This document shows positions 1-5,608 of a stretch of DNA of 7,604 nt, piece by piece (position 1 is the first letter of the stretch; the number at the start of each line of letters is the position of its first letter). The notes below the pieces were generated by a model. That model was not told the DNA's origin. It did not search any database and saw only the letters and a program-made list of their open reading frames with translations. Position numbers and translations under genes: made by a program. Origin of the DNA: an uncultured Flavobacteriales bacterium (GTDB lineage Bacteria; Bacteroidota; Bacteroidia; Flavobacteriales; Vicingaceae); NCBI GenBank assembly GCA_913052515.1, contig CAJXFJ010000067.1, positions 1 to 7,604 on the forward strand. The letters are read 5' to 3'.

Positions 1-464
1 ATAAGCGTGAAGAAGATCCAACTGAAGTGGAAGCTGGTGAAGCAGGTTTGAGTTATGTAAACCTCGATGGAAATGTTGGTTGTATGGTAAACGGGGCTGG
101 ATTGGCAATGGCTACCATGGACATAATTAAACTAAGTGGTGGTAATCCAGCAAACTTTCTTGATGTTGGAGGAACAGCTGATGCTGAAAGGGTAGAGAAG
201 GCATTTCGAATGATCTTAAAAGATGAGAAAGTAGAAGCTATTTTGGTGAATATTTTTGGTGGAATTGTACGATGTGACCGTGTAGCTCAAGGAGTAGTTG
301 ATGCTTACAAGAACATAGGAGATATTCCTGTGCCGATTATTGTGAGACTTCAAGGTACAAATGCTGAAGAAGCAAAACAAATTATTGATGAGTCTGGACT
401 TAAAGTTCACTCAGCTATTTTATTGCAAGAAGCTGCAGATAAAGTAAAAGAGGTATTAGCTTAA
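1..464 (+). CDS. sucC: Succinyl-CoA ligase (ADP-forming) beta subunit, 3' part
   Basis: C-terminal part of the beta subunit of succinyl-CoA synthetase, the cytoplasmic TCA-cycle enzyme that interconverts succinyl-CoA and succinate with formation of ATP (or GTP). The reading frame is open from base 3 to the TAA at 462-464 and runs off the left edge, so roughly the last 154 of about 390-400 residues are present. The GTG at base 27 is an internal valine codon, not a start. Visible hallmarks of the CoA-ligase domain are the block [16 protein letters not shown], then [10 protein letters not shown], then [11 protein letters not shown], and a late [11 protein letters not shown]. All align by eye with E. 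coli SucC. The frame is intact and ends in a normal C-terminus. The alpha subunit sucD, which carries the phosphorylated histidine, is not in the window; here sucC is followed by a strong terminator, so sucD is not directly downstream. Confidence 0.97.
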   Translation, partial: KREEDPTEVEAGEAGLSYVNLDGNVGCMVNGAGLAMATMDIIKLSGGNPANFLDVGGTADAERVEKAFRMILKDEKVEAILVNIFGGIVRCDRVAQGVVDAYKNIGDIPVPIIVRLQGTNAEEAKQIIDESGLKVHSAILLQEAADKVKEVLA

Positions 465-467
465 TAT

Positions 468-504
468 AAAGGAAACCTCCACAATTTTGGAGGTTTCTTT
501 TTTT
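468..504 (+). terminator. Intrinsic terminator after sucC
   Basis: Starting 4 bases after the sucC stop codon, GAAACCTCC (472-480) pairs perfectly with GGAGGTTTC (489-497). The pairing can extend by A481-T488 inside and by a G-T and several A-T pairs outside. The loop is about 6-8 bases, and a run of seven T residues (498-504) follows. This is a textbook rho-independent terminator and separates sucC from the cluster that begins at 557. Confidence 0.93.
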
Positions 505-531
505 GAGTAAGGTTTATAACATAAACTTGTT

Positions 532-539
532 TATATTTG
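532..539 (+). promoter_or_regulatory. Candidate Bacteroidota -7 box for the 557-2768 cluster
   Basis: TATATTTG fits the TAnnTTTG -7 consensus used by the primary sigma factor of Bacteroidota. It lies 17 bases before the ATG at 557 and just downstream of the sucC terminator, where a new promoter is expected. No good TTTG -33 box is seen at the usual spacing of about 19-21 bases; the nearest TTTG (502-505) is 26 bases away. The start site would fall close to 546, leaving a short leader. Confidence 0.45.
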
Positions 540-556
540 AAGTAAATTTATAAGTC

Positions 557-1129
557 ATGGAACAAAATCATAAAGAGCAACTTCAGCTAATCACAGAAAT
601 GATTGCTAACACCAAAGTAAGAATTAGTGAGGGGAGTGTATTTTATTTATTGTGGGGTTGGCTGGTCGTTCTTGCTGCTGCAGTGAACTACTATTTACTG
701 CAATATACAGATACGACACAACATTGGATTGTTTGGCCTATTTTGATGACTTTAGGAGGCGTTTTTACTGGAGTGATAAGCGCTAGAAAACGAAAGAAAG
801 TCAGGGTAAAAACATTTGTAGACCGAGCGCTTAGCTACTTATGGACTGCATTTGTAGTTAGTTTATTGTTGGTATTAATTGGAATGGTTAAGCTAGGCCC
901 TCAGAAAGTTTATCCCATTATTATCATCTTATATGGTTTAGGAACATTTGTAAGTGGAGGAATACTGAAATTTAAGCCATTAATGATTGGAGCAGTAGCA
1001 AGCTGGCTAATAGGACTGTATGCTTTTTTTGTGCCCTTTCATGTCCAGCTTATTTTAATTTCATTAGCCATTATTGCATCTTACATTATACCAGGGCATT
1101 TATTAGCTAAATCGAAGGCTCATGTTTAA
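557..1129 (+). CDS. Six-helix inner-membrane protein of unknown function, upstream of an HTH_34 regulator
   Basis: A 190-residue integral membrane protein that I cannot assign to a characterised family. It has a polar N-terminus of about 27 residues and then six hydrophobic segments at roughly 28-49, 57-75, 92-111, 117-136, 140-158 and 162-181. The loop at 76-91 is strongly basic (ARKRKKVRVK) and by the positive-inside rule should face the cytoplasm. No signal peptide, catalytic motif or transporter signature is visible. The ATG at 557 is the first in frame after the sucC terminator and the candidate promoter. Its last 8 bases overlap the start of the next gene, a winged-helix regulator, which suggests translational coupling. 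Membrane proteins of this type next to such a regulator are, from memory, common in Bacteroidota. I infer that it may be a membrane partner or sensor for the regulator, but nothing in the sequence proves it. Confidence 0.85.
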   Translation: MEQNHKEQLQLITEMIANTKVRISEGSVFYLLWGWLVVLAAAVNYYLLQYTDTTQHWIVWPILMTLGGVFTGVISARKRKKVRVKTFVDRALSYLWTAFVVSLLLVLIGMVKLGPQKVYPIIIILYGLGTFVSGGILKFKPLMIGAVASWLIGLYAFFVPFHVQLILISLAIIASYIIPGHLLAKSKAHV

Positions 1130-1409
1130 ATCCTTAGATCCGCTTTTACACTCTCAATTGCGTCTGGCCATTATGTCCATCCTTATGAATGTGGAAGAAG
1201 CTGACTTTACTTATTTGAAAGAAAAAACAGCGGCTACGTCGGGTAACTTAAGTGTTCAACTCGATAAACTGGAAAAAGCAGGTTACATTTCTATAGTTAA
1301 GTCTTTTAAAGGAAAAAGACCTAATACCTCATGTCGTAAAACAAGACAAGGAACCCGGGCATTCGAACAATATGTCAATCATTTAAAAACATATATTAAC
1401 CAATCTTAA
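1122..1409 (+). CDS. Winged-helix transcriptional regulator (HTH_34 / MarR-ArsR-like)
   Basis: A 95-residue single-domain DNA-binding protein. The opening LDPLLHSQLRLAIMSILM (residues 5-22) is the hallmark first helix of the HTH_34 'winged helix DNA-binding domain' family. It is followed by the helix-turn-helix: DFTYLKEKTAAT (28-39), then the recognition helix GNLSVQLDKLEKAGY (41-55). A wing follows at about 56-72 with basic residues (KSFKGKRP), and a last helix runs from 76 to 93 and probably dimerises. The segment after the wing reads NTSCRKTRQG, where relatives usually have something like TTYxLTxxG, so the wing end is slightly divergent. No ligand-binding or phosphorylation domain is present. 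The ATG lies inside the previous gene, with an 8-nt overlap (ATGTTTAA), and the next gene begins 5 nt after the stop. It most likely regulates its own cluster, but no operator repeat could be identified. Confidence 0.9.
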   Translation: MFKSLDPLLHSQLRLAIMSILMNVEEADFTYLKEKTAATSGNLSVQLDKLEKAGYISIVKSFKGKRPNTSCRKTRQGTRAFEQYVNHLKTYINQS

Positions 1410-1414
1410 ATTAC

Positions 1415-1939
1415 ATGAAAAAGGAAATTTTAAGCTTAATGCTTTTCATCTTTATTGTAACAAGCAACAATTTTGCTCAGGAGTCATACTATAATACTGA
1501 GCATAAAAGTCAAATGAAAACCTTGGAGCTGATGCTTGGTGAGTGGGAAGGAAGTGGATGGATGTTCAATCGCACAAGTCGCCAAAAAGAAACCTTTACC
1601 CAAAAGGAAGTGATTAGCTATCAATTGGATTCAACAGCTCTTTTAATACATGGTAAAGGATATGCCAATGGTCAAATCATTCACGATGCTTTAGCTATAA
1701 TTACAGCGGATACTGCAAACACCTATTCAATGAGTAGTTTCTTAGGAGATGGGAAAAGAGGTGTTTATCAATTAAATCAAAAAGAGGATGGAAGTTGGGA
1801 ATGGAGAATTCAAACGGAAAAGGGAACTATAGTATACACAATTATCCTTACCGAAACCACTTGGAATGAAGTTGGTGTTTTTGATATGAATGGAAATCTA
1901 TTTCCATTTTTTGAAATGAATCTTAAAAAGAAACAATAA
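1415..1939 (+). CDS. Exported beta-rich protein, DUF1579/nitrobindin-like (tentative)
   Basis: A 174-residue protein with a clear Sec signal peptide: MKK, a hydrophobic core at 5-16, and likely cleavage at A21|Q22. The mature part opens with a helix-like stretch and then LGEWEGSGW (41-49). This G-x-W-x-G-x-G type motif is typical of the first strand of small lipocalin/nitrobindin-like barrels and of DUF1579-type proteins. The rest alternates in a beta-strand pattern, for example ALLIHGKGYANGQ, ALAIITADTANTYSMSSF, SWEWRIQTEKGTIVYTIILTE, and ends in a lysine-rich tail. No cysteine is present, so it is not a lipoprotein. I would expect a periplasmic or secreted soluble barrel that binds a small ligand, but a haem-binding histidine is not evident and the ligand is unknown. 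It lies 5 nt after the regulator gene and 1 nt before the next, so it is co-transcribed with them. Confidence 0.82.
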   Translation: MKKEILSLMLFIFIVTSNNFAQESYYNTEHKSQMKTLELMLGEWEGSGWMFNRTSRQKETFTQKEVISYQLDSTALLIHGKGYANGQIIHDALAIITADTANTYSMSSFLGDGKRGVYQLNQKEDGSWEWRIQTEKGTIVYTIILTETTWNEVGVFDMNGNLFPFFEMNLKKKQ

Positions 1940-1940
1940 G

Positions 1941-2477
1941 ATGCAGTCTTTTTTTATCGCACTTTTAGGAATCTTTCTTTTTGTTAATTCACTACAAGCA
2001 CAAGAAAAAGGTTTTGAAGTTGGATTTCAACTCAGTGAATATCAACAAGATTTTGGATTAGGGATACAAATCACAAGTCCTTATTTGTTTAAAGAAAGCA
2101 TAGCGTTAAGATTAAGAGCGAATAAACAATATCTTCAACACATTGATAAGAAAGAGGTTAAGGAAGTATGGACACCCTATTTGAATCTTAGTTTAGGTGT
2201 TTTTGGACATCGGGCTAAGATTCATGAGAAAGTTGCGCTTTATGGTGAAGGTGGAGTAATAGGCTTAATTCCAAATGACAAATTTTCGGATGAAAATTTT
2301 GTCTTTGGAGGATATGGTCTCTTCGGATTTGAGTTTTACTTCATAGATAGTTTTTGCTATTTTATAGAAGCTGGAGGTGTAGGAACAGGTGCCACAGCTG
2401 ATCAAATCCCTAGCGAGCCCATTTATTGTAACGGATTTTTAATGAATGTAGGATTTCGAATAATTTTTAATAACTAA
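1941..2477 (+). CDS. Probable outer-membrane beta-barrel protein, hypothetical
   Basis: A 178-residue exported protein I do not recognise by name. The N-terminus is a standard signal peptide (hydrophobic 4-17, likely cleavage at A20|Q21 in SLQAQEK). The mature region shows repeated short amphipathic strands with aromatic and glycine-rich ends: GFEVGFQLSE, FGLGIQITSPYLF, SIALRLRAN, WTPYLNLSLGVFG, KVALYGEGGVIGL, FVFGGYGLFGFEFYF, CYFIEAGGVGTGA, GFLMNVGFRIIF. The last strand ends close to the C-terminus, as in small eight-stranded outer-membrane barrels. Two cysteines (139 and 163) could form a disulfide. The ATG follows the previous stop codon after a single base, which argues for translational coupling and a shared role with the exported protein before it. 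Location in the outer membrane is inferred; no substrate can be proposed. Confidence 0.82.
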   Translation: MQSFFIALLGIFLFVNSLQAQEKGFEVGFQLSEYQQDFGLGIQITSPYLFKESIALRLRANKQYLQHIDKKEVKEVWTPYLNLSLGVFGHRAKIHEKVALYGEGGVIGLIPNDKFSDENFVFGGYGLFGFEFYFIDSFCYFIEAGGVGTGATADQIPSEPIYCNGFLMNVGFRIIFNN

Positions 2478-2489
2478 ATACAATTTACA

Positions 2490-2768
2490 ATGAATTCAAC
2501 AGATGAAAAACTTTACCAAGAAGCTCAAGCACGAGTTAATTTTAAAAGACACTTTGGCTTTTACCTAGTCATGAATGTCGTTATTTGGGCAATTTGGTAT
2601 TTTACAAGAGGAAGATATGGTTATTATGATGGAATTTGGCCAATATGGGCAACCTTAGGTTGGGGTATTGGAATTGCATCCCATTATTTAGGTGTTTATG
2701 TTAGAAGCAATAGTGCTGTAGAAAGAGAATATCAAAAATTAAAAAATAAGAACGATTCCAAGAACTAG
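2490..2768 (+). CDS. 2TM domain-containing protein
   Basis: A 92-residue protein matching the 2TM domain family, abundant in Bacteroidota. The pattern is an N-terminal amphipathic helix (YQEAQARVNFKRHF, 9-22), a first membrane helix at about 22-38 (FYLVMNVVIWAIWYF), a tight polar loop with GRYGYYDGIWPIW, a second helix at about 51-70 (ATLGWGIGIASHYLGVY), and a charged helical tail (VEREYQKLKNK). In other genomes this domain occurs alone or fused to the N-terminus of LytTR or histidine-kinase proteins. Here it stands alone and no kinase is nearby. Its molecular role is unknown; a small membrane partner or sensor is a reasonable inference. It is the last gene of the cluster, 12 nt after the barrel protein. 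Its TAG stop shares the palindrome CTAG with the stop of the convergent gene, a 4-nt tail-to-tail overlap. Confidence 0.92.
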   Translation: MNSTDEKLYQEAQARVNFKRHFGFYLVMNVVIWAIWYFTRGRYGYYDGIWPIWATLGWGIGIASHYLGVYVRSNSAVEREYQKLKNKNDSKN

Positions 2769-3568
2769 GCTTCTTCTTTTTGAACCAAATAATACATGCA
2801 AGTGGTTAAGTAGTTTCTCAGATATGGAATTGCAGAAATTGCTGGATTCTGAACTTTAGCATTTAAGTTAAACTTGTATTTATATATGGGGTTTATCAAG
2901 TAGTACTCCCTTACTGCTTGTTTGTAGTGATGTTTTTTTAGCAACTTTTCAAAACGTTCAATACTTATACCAGTTTCTTTTATTTCTGCTAAGTCCTCTA
3001 CTATACGGTTTGTTTCTCCAAAGGACTTCAAAATACCCTTGTAAAGCGACATAGGTAACAGATGATAATAAGGTAGACGACTAAGTATTTTACTTTTTGC
3101 AATCTGTTGATGTCCACCAAATGGCATTTGCCAAGGAGGAAAACCAAAGAAAATGTGTCCCCCCGGAACCAAGAAATCTCTTAGTTTCTTTAAAACTTTA
3201 TCTTGATCATGGATGTGTTCAATAACATCCTTTAAAACAATTAAGTCAAACCGTTCTGGATATTCGGTTTCTATATCTACATCGTAGATATTTTTATTAC
3301 ATAAAGTGGCGTTGCCTGCTGCTATTTCCTCTTTTAATAGTGCTTTAGCAGATTCATATCGGGCAGGCATAAGTTCAATTCCAGTCCCATGACAGCCCTT
3401 TTGAATAAAAGCTTGTAATACTCCCCCTTCTGCGCAGCCAATTTCTAACACCCGCATTCCTTTTCTTAAGGGTAAGGCACGTTCAATAAAGGGAATTACA
3501 TAATTTAATGCGTTCTCTCGCTGATAGTTAATGTATGTTTCTTTGTTTTTATGAAAATCGTATGCCAT
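2765..3568 (-). CDS. Class I SAM-dependent methyltransferase
   Basis: A 267-residue cytoplasmic protein with a complete Rossmann-type methyltransferase core in its first half. Motif I is VLEIGCAEGGV (40-50). The acidic ribose-binding residue is E65 in GTGIELMPAR, motif post II is FDLIVLKDVIEHIHD (107-121), and motif III is LVPGGHIFFGFPPW (133-146), followed by MPFGGHQQ. The FPPW...GGHQQ segment is distinctive and probably marks a subfamily; I recall similar proteins in Bacteroidota but no tested substrate. The second half (about 150-267) is helical and rich in Tyr and Lys, and probably forms the acceptor site. The fold resembles small-molecule, sugar or quinone O-/N-methyltransferases (Methyltransf_11/23/25 type) rather than a known tRNA or DNA enzyme. 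It is transcribed alone from the divergent spacer 3569-3685. The ATG at 3568 is well placed 16 bases after a TAnnTTTG box. Confidence 0.9.
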   Translation of the reverse strand: MAYDFHKNKETYINYQRENALNYVIPFIERALPLRKGMRVLEIGCAEGGVLQAFIQKGCHGTGIELMPARYESAKALLKEEIAAGNATLCNKNIYDVDIETEYPERFDLIVLKDVIEHIHDQDKVLKKLRDFLVPGGHIFFGFPPWQMPFGGHQQIAKSKILSRLPYYHLLPMSLYKGILKSFGETNRIVEDLAEIKETGISIERFEKLLKKHHYKQAVREYYLINPIYKYKFNLNAKVQNPAISAIPYLRNYLTTCMYYLVQKEEA

Positions 3569-3584
3569 GTCAAAAAGTAAGCCG

Positions 3585-3592
3585 CAAAAATA
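3585..3592 (-). promoter_or_regulatory. Candidate -7 box for the 2765-3568 methyltransferase
   Basis: On the minus strand 3592-3585 reads TATTTTTG, an exact fit to TAnnTTTG, 16 bases upstream of the methyltransferase ATG. The closest minus-strand TTTG (3623-3620) is 27 bases further up, longer than the usual -33/-7 spacing, so the -33 half is not convincing. Position in the divergent spacer supports a promoter here. Confidence 0.42.
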
Positions 3593-3676
3593 GAAGATTA
3601 ATTTTGTTCATCTTTTTTCCAAAAAAAATGTATGCCCACTAAAGGAAAAATTAAACAACGTGTAAAGAAAGCTTAT

Positions 3677-3684
3677 TACTTTTG
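3677..3684 (+). promoter_or_regulatory. Candidate -7 box overlapping the start region of the 3686 gene
   Basis: TACTTTTG matches TAnnTTTG exactly, but it ends one base before the ATG at 3686. If it is the real -7 box, transcription would begin a few bases inside the ORF and translation would have to start further in. No TTTG -33 box is seen about 20 bases upstream. In AT-rich DNA such a box can occur by chance. Confidence 0.3.
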
Positions 3685-3685
3685 A

Positions 3686-4450
3686 ATGATAAATATTAGC
3701 TTTAACCCATTGAATATCGACTTATTCCACATTTTGAATCGATTTAGATTGTATTTCTTAGTTAGTTTGGGATTATTACTGTGTACTACTCCTCAAATTT
3801 CACAAGCTCAATTAAATGAAATGGGTTTTCATGCTAGTTTAATTGGGTCAAGATATACGCTAAGTAACAATTTTCCGAATGATCAAATTATCATTTCTCA
3901 AGGGAAATTGTTTCCAGGTTTTGCCTTAGGTGGCCAATGGGCGTTTGGACCTCCAAAAGATCAATTTACCCCGTACTTAAAATTAGAACATGGCTTTATG
4001 GTGGAAGCTAGTTTTTGTCGCTGTGGAGGAAATATCAACTATTTTTCCCGACCTTCCGGTGTACCGGGTACTTTTTCTGAACTTACTTATGTTTCTTATC
4101 AAGGTGACTATACTGCTTCTTATGTAGCTCACTTGAAAAAGTTATATGGACTATGGGGAGTATCAGTTACCAATTATTTTTTTAGAGGTGTTAAAGTGGG
4201 AGCATCCAATGAATTTAAATCTTCCAAGAGACAATTAAATGACATTTATTTTAGTGCCTCAGTAGGTCTTGGGATACGCATGGATCAGTTTTTAATTACT
4301 GGTCGATATAACTTAGCCATTACGGAGTTTTCCCAAGAGACAGCACTTATCCCTGTTTCTATGAACTCTCATCAAATTAAATTCACCTTTGCTTATTTCA
4401 TGTTTGAGAAACATGTGGGAAAAAATTGGGATAGTATTTATCTGAAGTAA
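3686..4450 (+). CDS. Exported probable outer-membrane beta-barrel protein, hypothetical
   Basis: A 254-residue protein as called from the ATG at 3686. A signal peptide is obvious (RFRLYFLVSLGLLL, then ISQAQ, cleavage about A41|Q42), but it is preceded by about 18 extra polar residues, unusual for Bacteroidota. Starting at the in-frame TTG at 3734 would give MNRFRLYFLVS, a normal 25-residue signal peptide; the -7-like box at 3677-3684 also favours an inner start. The mature protein alternates barrel-like strands and loops: MGFHASLIGSRYTLS, FPGFALGGQWAFG, FTPYLKLEHGFMVEASF, YGLWGVSVTNYFF, GVKVGASNEFKS, DIYFSASVGLGIRMD, FLITGRYNLAITEF, QIKFTFAYFMF. This resembles PorT/OmpW-size outer-membrane barrels, although no defined family is recognised. 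A CRCGG motif (111-115) in an extracellular-type loop region is odd. It is a single gene between a divergent methyltransferase and a convergent operon. Confidence 0.8.
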   Translation: MINISFNPLNIDLFHILNRFRLYFLVSLGLLLCTTPQISQAQLNEMGFHASLIGSRYTLSNNFPNDQIIISQGKLFPGFALGGQWAFGPPKDQFTPYLKLEHGFMVEASFCRCGGNINYFSRPSGVPGTFSELTYVSYQGDYTASYVAHLKKLYGLWGVSVTNYFFRGVKVGASNEFKSSKRQLNDIYFSASVGLGIRMDQFLITGRYNLAITEFSQETALIPVSMNSHQIKFTFAYFMFEKHVGKNWDSIYLK

Positions 4451-4453
4451 AGC

Positions 4454-5608
4454 CTAGTCAAAACATCTTTTCCCAATGATAAAAGCTCGCTTTTTATTGG
4501 CCAAGGTACAAGCGTAACAAAACACATCCTTAGATTCAGCAATCTTGTATTTTTTTCGGATTTCTTCTGGCTTCATCGGGAAATTTCTTACCACTACATT
4601 AGCGGCTTTGATTAAGCCTTTAGTAGGTTTTTCTACCCTTTCAATGGCTATTATTCTACCGGGAAAGCCAGGCTGCTTTTCTTCTGAAGTATACAAGTGT
4701 GTATTCGGAGCTAGTTTTAAAAGTCCGAATTGTTTTGCCAATGCATGAAACCCACCTGACTTCATAATCGAAGCATTGGGTTCATACAAAAAATGGAGAG
4801 GTTCAGAGTAAGCTACCGGTGTTTCATTTTCTTCTTGAAAATGAAAAGAAAAGCTTTCCATTTTTCCAGATTGTAAATGAATGGCTTTTATGAGTGGGTT
4901 TTGATGAACTTCATGGTCCATTAAAAACAATAACTCTTTGCATTCATTTTTTACAGAAACGATAACTACTTCATAAGTATGCGGTAAACCCTTTAAAGCC
5001 TGTTGAATATCTAACATTGGAGAAAGCTTAATCATCAATCGGCTAGACTTTTTTAAAAGCAACTCTTGTATTTTCAATACATTAGGACTGCAATCTTCAA
5101 TGCTGACCAAGCGTTTTGTTTTCTCTCTTCGGTCAGGGTCTAAGTAAATCCAATCGGCTTTGGCTGTAGTTTTACTCAGAAAATCTTCAGCTTTTTCATG
5201 TATACACTGAATATTTTCAGCTTCTAAGCGATTATAATTTTCTTTGGCCAAGGAAACTAAGGTTTCATTCTGCTCAACATATTTCACGCTTTTAAAGCGT
5301 TTTGAAAATGCAAAACTATCTATGCCCATTCCGCCACTTAAATCCCAAAGGCTAGTTCCTTCCATTAAGCTCGCTTTGTAAAAGGCTGTTTCTTCAGATG
5401 AGGCTTGCTCCAGAGCTCTAGCAGGAGGGAAGATGATTTTTTCTAAGAGACTTGGAAACTTCTTTTTTCCCTTTTGTATGCCATTTACTTGTGCCAAGAT
5501 AAAGTCTGTTGGCCAATCGTTTTTTTTGCTCAGCTTAAAGGCAAGGGTGTTTATGTTTTCTGTTTTATTTTGGGCAATAAAGTCCCAAACTTCTTTAGGG
5601 TAGTTCAT
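4454..5608 (-). CDS. THUMP-like domain class I SAM methyltransferase (PG_1098-type)
   Basis: A 384-residue cytoplasmic protein of the Bacteroidota family with a methyltransferase core and a C-terminal THUMP-like domain. The N-terminal third (1-80) is helical and basic, with FPPARALEQASSEETAFYKA just ahead of the core. Motif I is LWDLSGGMGIDSFAFS (87-102), V111-E112 in VKYVEQN is the expected ribose-binding position, and the catalytic-type motif is ADWIYLDPDRREK (151-163). MIKLSPMLDI (192-201) follows. The DPDR sits where N-methyltransferases carry DPP/NPPY-type motifs. The C-terminal segment includes GFPGRIIAIERV (314-325) and a YKIAESKDVFCYACTL region (354-369). The family is usually annotated as a putative RNA methyltransferase, but I know of no demonstrated substrate. 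It is the last gene of the 7455-4454 operon, its ATG lying 14 nt inside the DUF4159 gene. Confidence 0.92.
   Translation of the reverse strand: MNYPKEVWDFIAQNKTENINTLAFKLSKKNDWPTDFILAQVNGIQKGKKKFPSLLEKIIFPPARALEQASSEETAFYKASLMEGTSLWDLSGGMGIDSFAFSKRFKSVKYVEQNETLVSLAKENYNRLEAENIQCIHEKAEDFLSKTTAKADWIYLDPDRREKTKRLVSIEDCSPNVLKIQELLLKKSSRLMIKLSPMLDIQQALKGLPHTYEVVIVSVKNECKELLFLMDHEVHQNPLIKAIHLQSGKMESFSFHFQEENETPVAYSEPLHFLYEPNASIMKSGGFHALAKQFGLLKLAPNTHLYTSEEKQPGFPGRIIAIERVEKPTKGLIKAANVVVRNFPMKPEEIRKKYKIAESKDVFCYACTLANKKRAFIIGKRCFD

Noticed and set aside
27..464. Complete 145-residue gene starting at GTG 27
   Set aside because: The frame is open upstream to base 3 and the sequence matches the interior of SucC, so it is a truncated sucC and the GTG is an internal valine codon.
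557..2768. Toxin-antitoxin or phage-defence island
   Set aside because: No nuclease, NTPase or toxin family is present, base composition matches the neighbours, and there are no repeats or integration signs.
2765..3568. DNA modification methyltransferase of a restriction or defence system
   Set aside because: There is no NPPY/DPPY or PCQ motif, no target-recognition domain and no nuclease nearby; the layout is that of a small-molecule or sugar type class I enzyme.
4468..4486. Small inverted repeat CTTTT...AAAAG as a terminator
   Set aside because: A five-pair, AT-rich stem with a nine-base loop and no T-run after it is unlikely to terminate transcription.
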